A DNA stretch of 64,000 nt from positions 186,001 through 250,000 of the forward strand of contig CAYWXV010000001.1 of the NCBI GenBank assembly GCA_964462535.1, given 5' to 3'. This DNA comes from CAYWXV01 sp964462535 (lineage in GTDB: Bacteria > Bacteroidota > Ignavibacteria > OLB7). Shown here one piece after another: positions 60,463-64,000 of the stretch. Position 1 is the stretch's first letter. Each line of letters opens with the position of its first letter. Below the pieces are notes generated by a model. The model saw only the letters and a program-made list of their open reading frames with translations, was not told where the DNA came from and made no database searches. A program made the translations under genes and the position numbers.

Positions 60463-62457
60463 ATGAATGGTACGTCGAGTATGACTCTCTCTGTCGTCAT
60501 CGTCAACTACAACGTCTGCGATTTGTTGCTCGCATGCATCGAGTCGCTTGCGCTTGCAATGGATGGGCTTGATGGCGAGATCATAGTCGTTGACAACGCC
60601 TCGACCGACGGTGCGGTTGCTGCCATTCGTGAGCATTTCCCACATGTGCAGGTGATCGCGCTTGATCGGAATCTGGGATTTGGAGCAGCCAATAACATCG
60701 GTATTGACGTGGCGAAGGGTGAGTACATCCTCATTCTGAATCCTGACACAATTGTGCAGGAAGACACCATTCACGTCATGCTGCGATTCATGCAGGGGCA
60801 CGACGATGCTGTTTTTGCCGGCTGCAGGATCATACTGCCGGACGGGACGCTTGACCCCGTGTCCAAGAGGGGGTTTCCGAGTCCATGGTCGAGCTTCTGC
60901 AGGGTATTTGGTTTGAGCCGGCTATTTCCGCGCAGTCGGGTGTTCGGAGGCTACAACCTCACGTACGTCCCTGATGACCTGACATCGCAGGTCGATGCGC
61001 TTGCAGGGTGCTTCATGTTCTGCCGCGCCGCTGCACTGAAGAGCCTCGGGGGATTTGATACCGACTTCTTCATGTATGGGGAGGATCTCGACCTCTGCTA
61101 TCGAGCGCGAAAGGAGGGAGGGAACATCTACTACCACCCTGCGACGTCGATCATGCATCGGAAGGGGGAGAGCACTCGACGAAGTTCCATCGACGCGCTC
61201 GCCCTCTTTTACGAGGCGATGGAGATATTTGCGAGCAAGCACTTCCGTCGGAATATTCTGTTGCTCTGGCTCGTGCGCATCGGCATCGCCGTTCGACGCG
61301 CGGTGGCGCGAACAACCGAACGCTATCCCGGGTGGTCGTTCGCCTTCATCGACATCGTGGCCGCTGTGACCGGGTTCGTAATAGGGTCTCTGTTAAAGTT
61401 CGGTACGCCTTTCGACTATCCGGCGTGGGCAACTCCGTTCGTGTGGGGGGTGCCACCTGCTCTGTTTGTCCTCGCAATCGGAGCTGCCGGTGGGTACGCC
61501 CTCGACGACAGGACGCCTTCGAAGGCGCTCCTCGGGGTACTTGTTGGGTTCTTCGTGCTTAGCACGCTCCCCTACTTCTTTAAGGAGTACGCATTCAGTC
61601 GAGGCGTTGTCATCGTCACGACGGGAGTCGTCGCCCTGACGGCAGTACTCTTCAGGTTCGGACGTCTGTTGTACAGGCGGACCTTTGGCGATGAATCGAT
61701 CAGACGTGTGGCAGTTATCGGCCGGCGAATGGAGGGGAGATCCGTTCGGACTTCACTGAAGCGACTCTTCGTCACGAGGCCTGTCGTTTATGTTGGGACC
61801 ATCGCCCCGACCGTGAGCGAGATGGAGGCAACCAGAGGGGACGAATTGGGAAGCGTCGACAACATCAAGCGCATCATCGCCGACCACCGGCTTTCTGACG
61901 TCGTGGTTGTCGACACGGGGCTTGGATACACTGAAGTACTCCGCGCCATGGAACTGGCTGGTAGCAGACGTGTACGGTTCCATGTCCTGCATGGCCGGCG
62001 CGAGCTGACCGAGTCTGTCGCTGGTGAGGTTGCTGTGCCGCCAGTTGCCCACGGGTCGGTCGCATCCCACTCGCGAAGGAGGAAGCGACTGCGGGAGAGG
62101 ATTGTAGCCTTGATCGTCCTTGTTCTTGCATGGCCCGCCGTATATTGGGCGACAGACAATGCGGGACGTGTGTTTTCTGCCCTTTGGGACGTAGTCCTTG
62201 GGCGTCGAGGGCTGGTGGGATCCGGCGTGTCCGCCCCGGAACCGGTCTTTTCGATGGCCTCTCTCATCGGGGCGGCGGACATGACCAGCGTTGAGCGCGA
62301 CGCGCTTGAGCATTCTTATCTCACGTCGCGTTCGCTTCTGCTGGATGCGGAGATAGTTGTCGAGGTTGTCCGGGCGGCGAGATCGCGGCGACGGGGAGTC
62401 AAGTCGAAGACTGCCAAGGCGGTGGGGCGTGAGGGGGCCGTGGGAAGGACCAGGTAG
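60463..62457 (+). CDS. fusion: GT2 glycosyltransferase plus non-catalytic phosphoglycosyltransferase shell
   Basis: The 664-aa product has a GT2 domain (residues 1-235; LSVVIVNYNVCDLLLA, NPDTIVQ, MYGEDLDLCYRARKEGG), four helices (about 293-398), and a Rossmann domain (about 412-520) that aligns with that of the WbaP-like enzyme at 58.2 kb (VGTI...LGSVDNIKRIIADH against VGTI...LGTIDDIDRVIAGH). It closes with a helix (543-562), LGRRGLVG (579-586, like LKGEMSLVG) and YLTSRSLLLDAEIVVEVVR (619-637, like YIENMSLRLDMEIIFRTVL). The catalytic core between these parts is missing. It is the last gene of the operon. I infer a scaffold or allosteric role for the second half. Confidence 0.85.
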   Translation: MNGTSSMTLSVVIVNYNVCDLLLACIESLALAMDGLDGEIIVVDNASTDGAVAAIREHFPHVQVIALDRNLGFGAANNIGIDVAKGEYILILNPDTIVQEDTIHVMLRFMQGHDDAVFAGCRIILPDGTLDPVSKRGFPSPWSSFCRVFGLSRLFPRSRVFGGYNLTYVPDDLTSQVDALAGCFMFCRAAALKSLGGFDTDFFMYGEDLDLCYRARKEGGNIYYHPATSIMHRKGESTRRSSIDALALFYEAMEIFASKHFRRNILLLWLVRIGIAVRRAVARTTERYPGWSFAFIDIVAAVTGFVIGSLLKFGTPFDYPAWATPFVWGVPPALFVLAIGAAGGYALDDRTPSKALLGVLVGFFVLSTLPYFFKEYAFSRGVVIVTTGVVALTAVLFRFGRLLYRRTFGDESIRRVAVIGRRMEGRSVRTSLKRLFVTRPVVYVGTIAPTVSEMEATRGDELGSVDNIKRIIADHRLSDVVVVDTGLGYTEVLRAMELAGSRRVRFHVLHGRRELTESVAGEVAVPPVAHGSVASHSRRRKRLRERIVALIVLVLAWPAVYWATDNAGRVFSALWDVVLGRRGLVGSGVSAPEPVFSMASLIGAADMTSVERDALEHSYLTSRSLLLDAEIVVEVVRAARSRRRGVKSKTAKAVGREGAVGRTR

Positions 62458-62475
62458 ATACACTGAGATGTTACG

Positions 62476-63528
62476 ATGGCTAAATACGTACTTGACTTTG
62501 AGCGGCCGGTTCTGGAATTGGAAGAGAAGATTGCGGAGATGCGTGAGATGTCGGGACAACTCGACATCGCGGACGAGATCGAAGTACTTGAGCAGAAGGT
62601 TGAACGGCTACGGACCAGTATATACGAACAGCTGACGCGCTGGCAGAGAGTACAACTGGCCCGTCACCCCGACCGCCCATACACGCTCGACTACGTTGAG
62701 CATATCTTCGACGATTTCATCGAGCTCCACGGCGATCGGGGGACAGGCGACGATCCCGCAATCGTGGCAGGCATCGGGACAATCGATGGCACACGCGTCG
62801 CCCTCATCGGACAACAGAAGGGTCACGATACCAAGGAAAACCTCAAACGGAACTTTGGGATGCCGAATCCCGAGGGGTATCGAAAGGCTCTCAGAATCAT
62901 GAAGCTGGCAGAGAAGTTTCATCTCCCGGTGCTGACGTTGATCGACACGCCGGGGGCCTATCCGGGAATCGAGGCCGAAGAGCGGGGACAGGCCGAGTCA
63001 ATTGCAAGAAACCTCATCGAGATGGCGCGCCTCCGCACACCCATCGTAAACGTCGTGATTGGCGAGGGGGCATCTGGCGGGGCACTCGGCATCGGAATGG
63101 GGGACCGCTTCCTTATGATGGAGAATACGTGGTTCTCGGTCATTGCACCGGAATCGTGCTCCAGCATTCTCTGGAAAAGTTGGGACTACAAGGAACAGGC
63201 GGCGGAGGCTCTGCGACTGACAGCGATTGATCTTCAGGGAATCGGGATTGCCGATGGGATCATACCAGAGCCCGTTGGGGGCGCCCATCGCGATCACAAA
63301 GTGAGCAGTGTCCTGCTGAAGAGGACCGTGCTTCCGGTGCTCAGAGAGCTAATTGCACTGCCGATAGAGAAACTGCTGGAGGCGCGCGCATTGCGCTACG
63401 CATCAATCGGAGTCTGGTCGGAGCCAACCGGTTCCGGTGGTTCGATACCGACAGGAAATGACGATTCACATTCGCGCGTTCGCAGGGGACGACGCGCGAC
63501 GGCCGCGAATGGAACTGCCCGCGGCTGA
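62476..63528 (+). CDS. accA: acetyl-CoA carboxylase carboxyltransferase subunit alpha
   Basis: AccA moves carboxyl from biotin to acetyl-CoA together with AccD in fatty-acid synthesis. The 350-aa product has the helical N terminus ([20 protein letters not shown]), then [51 protein letters not shown] (in parts [19 protein letters not shown]), [19 protein letters not shown] and [14 protein letters not shown]. The C terminus runs about 30 residues beyond the E. coli protein (319 aa), with Ser/Arg-rich sequence. It lies 18 bp after the fusion gene and may share the operon transcript. Confidence 0.96.
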   Translation: MAKYVLDFERPVLELEEKIAEMREMSGQLDIADEIEVLEQKVERLRTSIYEQLTRWQRVQLARHPDRPYTLDYVEHIFDDFIELHGDRGTGDDPAIVAGIGTIDGTRVALIGQQKGHDTKENLKRNFGMPNPEGYRKALRIMKLAEKFHLPVLTLIDTPGAYPGIEAEERGQAESIARNLIEMARLRTPIVNVVIGEGASGGALGIGMGDRFLMMENTWFSVIAPESCSSILWKSWDYKEQAAEALRLTAIDLQGIGIADGIIPEPVGGAHRDHKVSSVLLKRTVLPVLRELIALPIEKLLEARALRYASIGVWSEPTGSGGSIPTGNDDSHSRVRRGRRATAANGTARG

Positions 63529-63551
63529 CGCATCCGTAACAACACAACCGC

Positions 63552-64000
63552 ATGAGCATCGACAACGAGCGGGAGACAGACTTCTCCCGTGACGGCGACA
63601 AGGGGAAGCGCCGTCAGAACAATGACGCCGGCGACGGACGCATGGCGCAACGCGCATTCCGATCACGCGGATCGCGGAAGCCTAACGACACTCGTGAGCC
63701 GGACACCGACTCGGAGACACCTCGGCAACCCGAGCCGTTCCGTCCACCTGACAGTCGGATGTCAGAACCACCACGCAGATCATCTGAGTACCCACCAAGA
63801 CAAGAGCGGCGGAGCGACGGACGCGTGTTCAACGAGGAACGCCGCAGCTTCGGTGGAAGGTCGGATCGCGATCGGCCACAATCAAGAGGTGGAGGTGCAG
63901 GAGGAGGGCGAAGCAGCGGGGGGACACGTCCGCAGTCGGGCGTATTCGGGGGAGAGGGGCGCACCCCATTCGAGCGCGATTCATCACGAGCCTATCTGAC
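63552..64000 (+). CDS. partial gene: Arg/Gly/Ser-rich N-terminal region
   Basis: An open frame starts with ATG 23 bp after accA and runs off the right edge (149 codons seen, no stop). It begins MSIDNERETDFSRDGDKGKR and is a low-complexity run of Arg, Gly, Ser, Asp and Pro with many RSDR, GGR and PRQ patterns. Such leaders occur on pseudouridine synthases and RNA helicases of this group, but no domain is visible, so identity is open. It is likely disordered and RNA-binding. Confidence 0.75.
   Translation, partial: MSIDNERETDFSRDGDKGKRRQNNDAGDGRMAQRAFRSRGSRKPNDTREPDTDSETPRQPEPFRPPDSRMSEPPRRSSEYPPRQERRSDGRVFNEERRSFGGRSDRDRPQSRGGGAGGGRSSGGTRPQSGVFGGEGRTPFERDSSRAYL

Noticed and set aside
63589..63999. 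136-codon frame at the right edge
   Set aside because: It is out of phase with the open frame starting at 63552, which follows accA closely and has consistent low-complexity composition.

Overview
The window is a gene-dense bacterial chromosome segment of moderately high GC content. It holds about 47 protein genes, two tRNAs and short intergenic gaps. Several traits point to the Bacteroidota/Chlorobiota (FCB) group, perhaps an Ignavibacteria- or Kapabacteria-like lineage. These are a PUR-alpha-like DUF3276 protein, a GlmU-family TIGR03991-like protein, a fused alpha/beta 2-oxoacid dehydrogenase E1, a PorV/PorQ-like barrel, a FlgD-like C-terminal domain on a propeller protein, an RF2 with SPY instead of SPF, few strong Shine-Dalgarno sites and one promoter of the TTTG-N19-TAnnTTTG type. 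The taxonomic call is inference; no rRNA is present.

Layout. 1-8.1 kb: heat-shock genes hrcA-grpE-dnaJ, an ABC half-exporter and secA. 8.1-11.3 kb: a minimal SLBB protein overlapping secA, an orphan sugar-type binding lipoprotein, a short repeat-rich spacer and a Cys/Met PLP enzyme. 11.4-13.6 kb: an SDR and a flavoprotein that strongly resemble the mycobacterial DprE2/DprE1 epimerase pair. 13.7-20.9 kb: DUF547 protein, ribH, a beta-propeller secreted protein, DUF3276, a degenerate 3-hydroxyacyl-CoA dehydrogenase-like protein next to a thiolase, and a PorV-like barrel. 20.9-25 kb: tRNA-Gly, isocitrate/isopropylmalate-type dehydrogenase, DUF4149 membrane protein, tRNA-Ser, GlmU-like protein and a lipoprotein. 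25-33.2 kb: fused E1, a GT-C-like membrane protein, an NfeD-type protease, a POTRA/barrel protein and prfB with a programmed +1 frameshift. 33.2-41.3 kb (minus strand): mnmA, MoxR ATPase and VWA protein in one run, then lysine 6-aminotransferase and a penicillin-acylase-family hydrolase. 41.7-44.6 kb: uvrA.

44.7-62.5 kb is one contiguous polysaccharide operon: nucleotide-sugar dehydrogenase, UDP-GlcNAc 2-epimerase, Wza-like SLBB export protein, Wzi-like barrel, Wzz-like regulator, Wzy-like polymerase/ligase, Wzx flippase, three glycosyltransferases, a WbaP-like initiating phosphoglycosyltransferase, a polyprenol-phosphate-mannose-synthase-like enzyme and a large fusion protein. Many junctions overlap by 1-13 nt. 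The genes predict a Wzx/Wzy-type polysaccharide containing a HexNAc uronic acid. accA and the start of an Arg/Gly-rich protein close the window.

The features I find most unusual are: the fusion of a GT2 transferase with the non-catalytic shell of a phosphoglycosyltransferase; a long structured leader with a palindrome before the lysine aminotransferase; two divergent promoters that appear to share one palindromic -35 box; and a DprE1 homologue with a natural Cys-to-Ala change at the position hit by benzothiazinone drugs.
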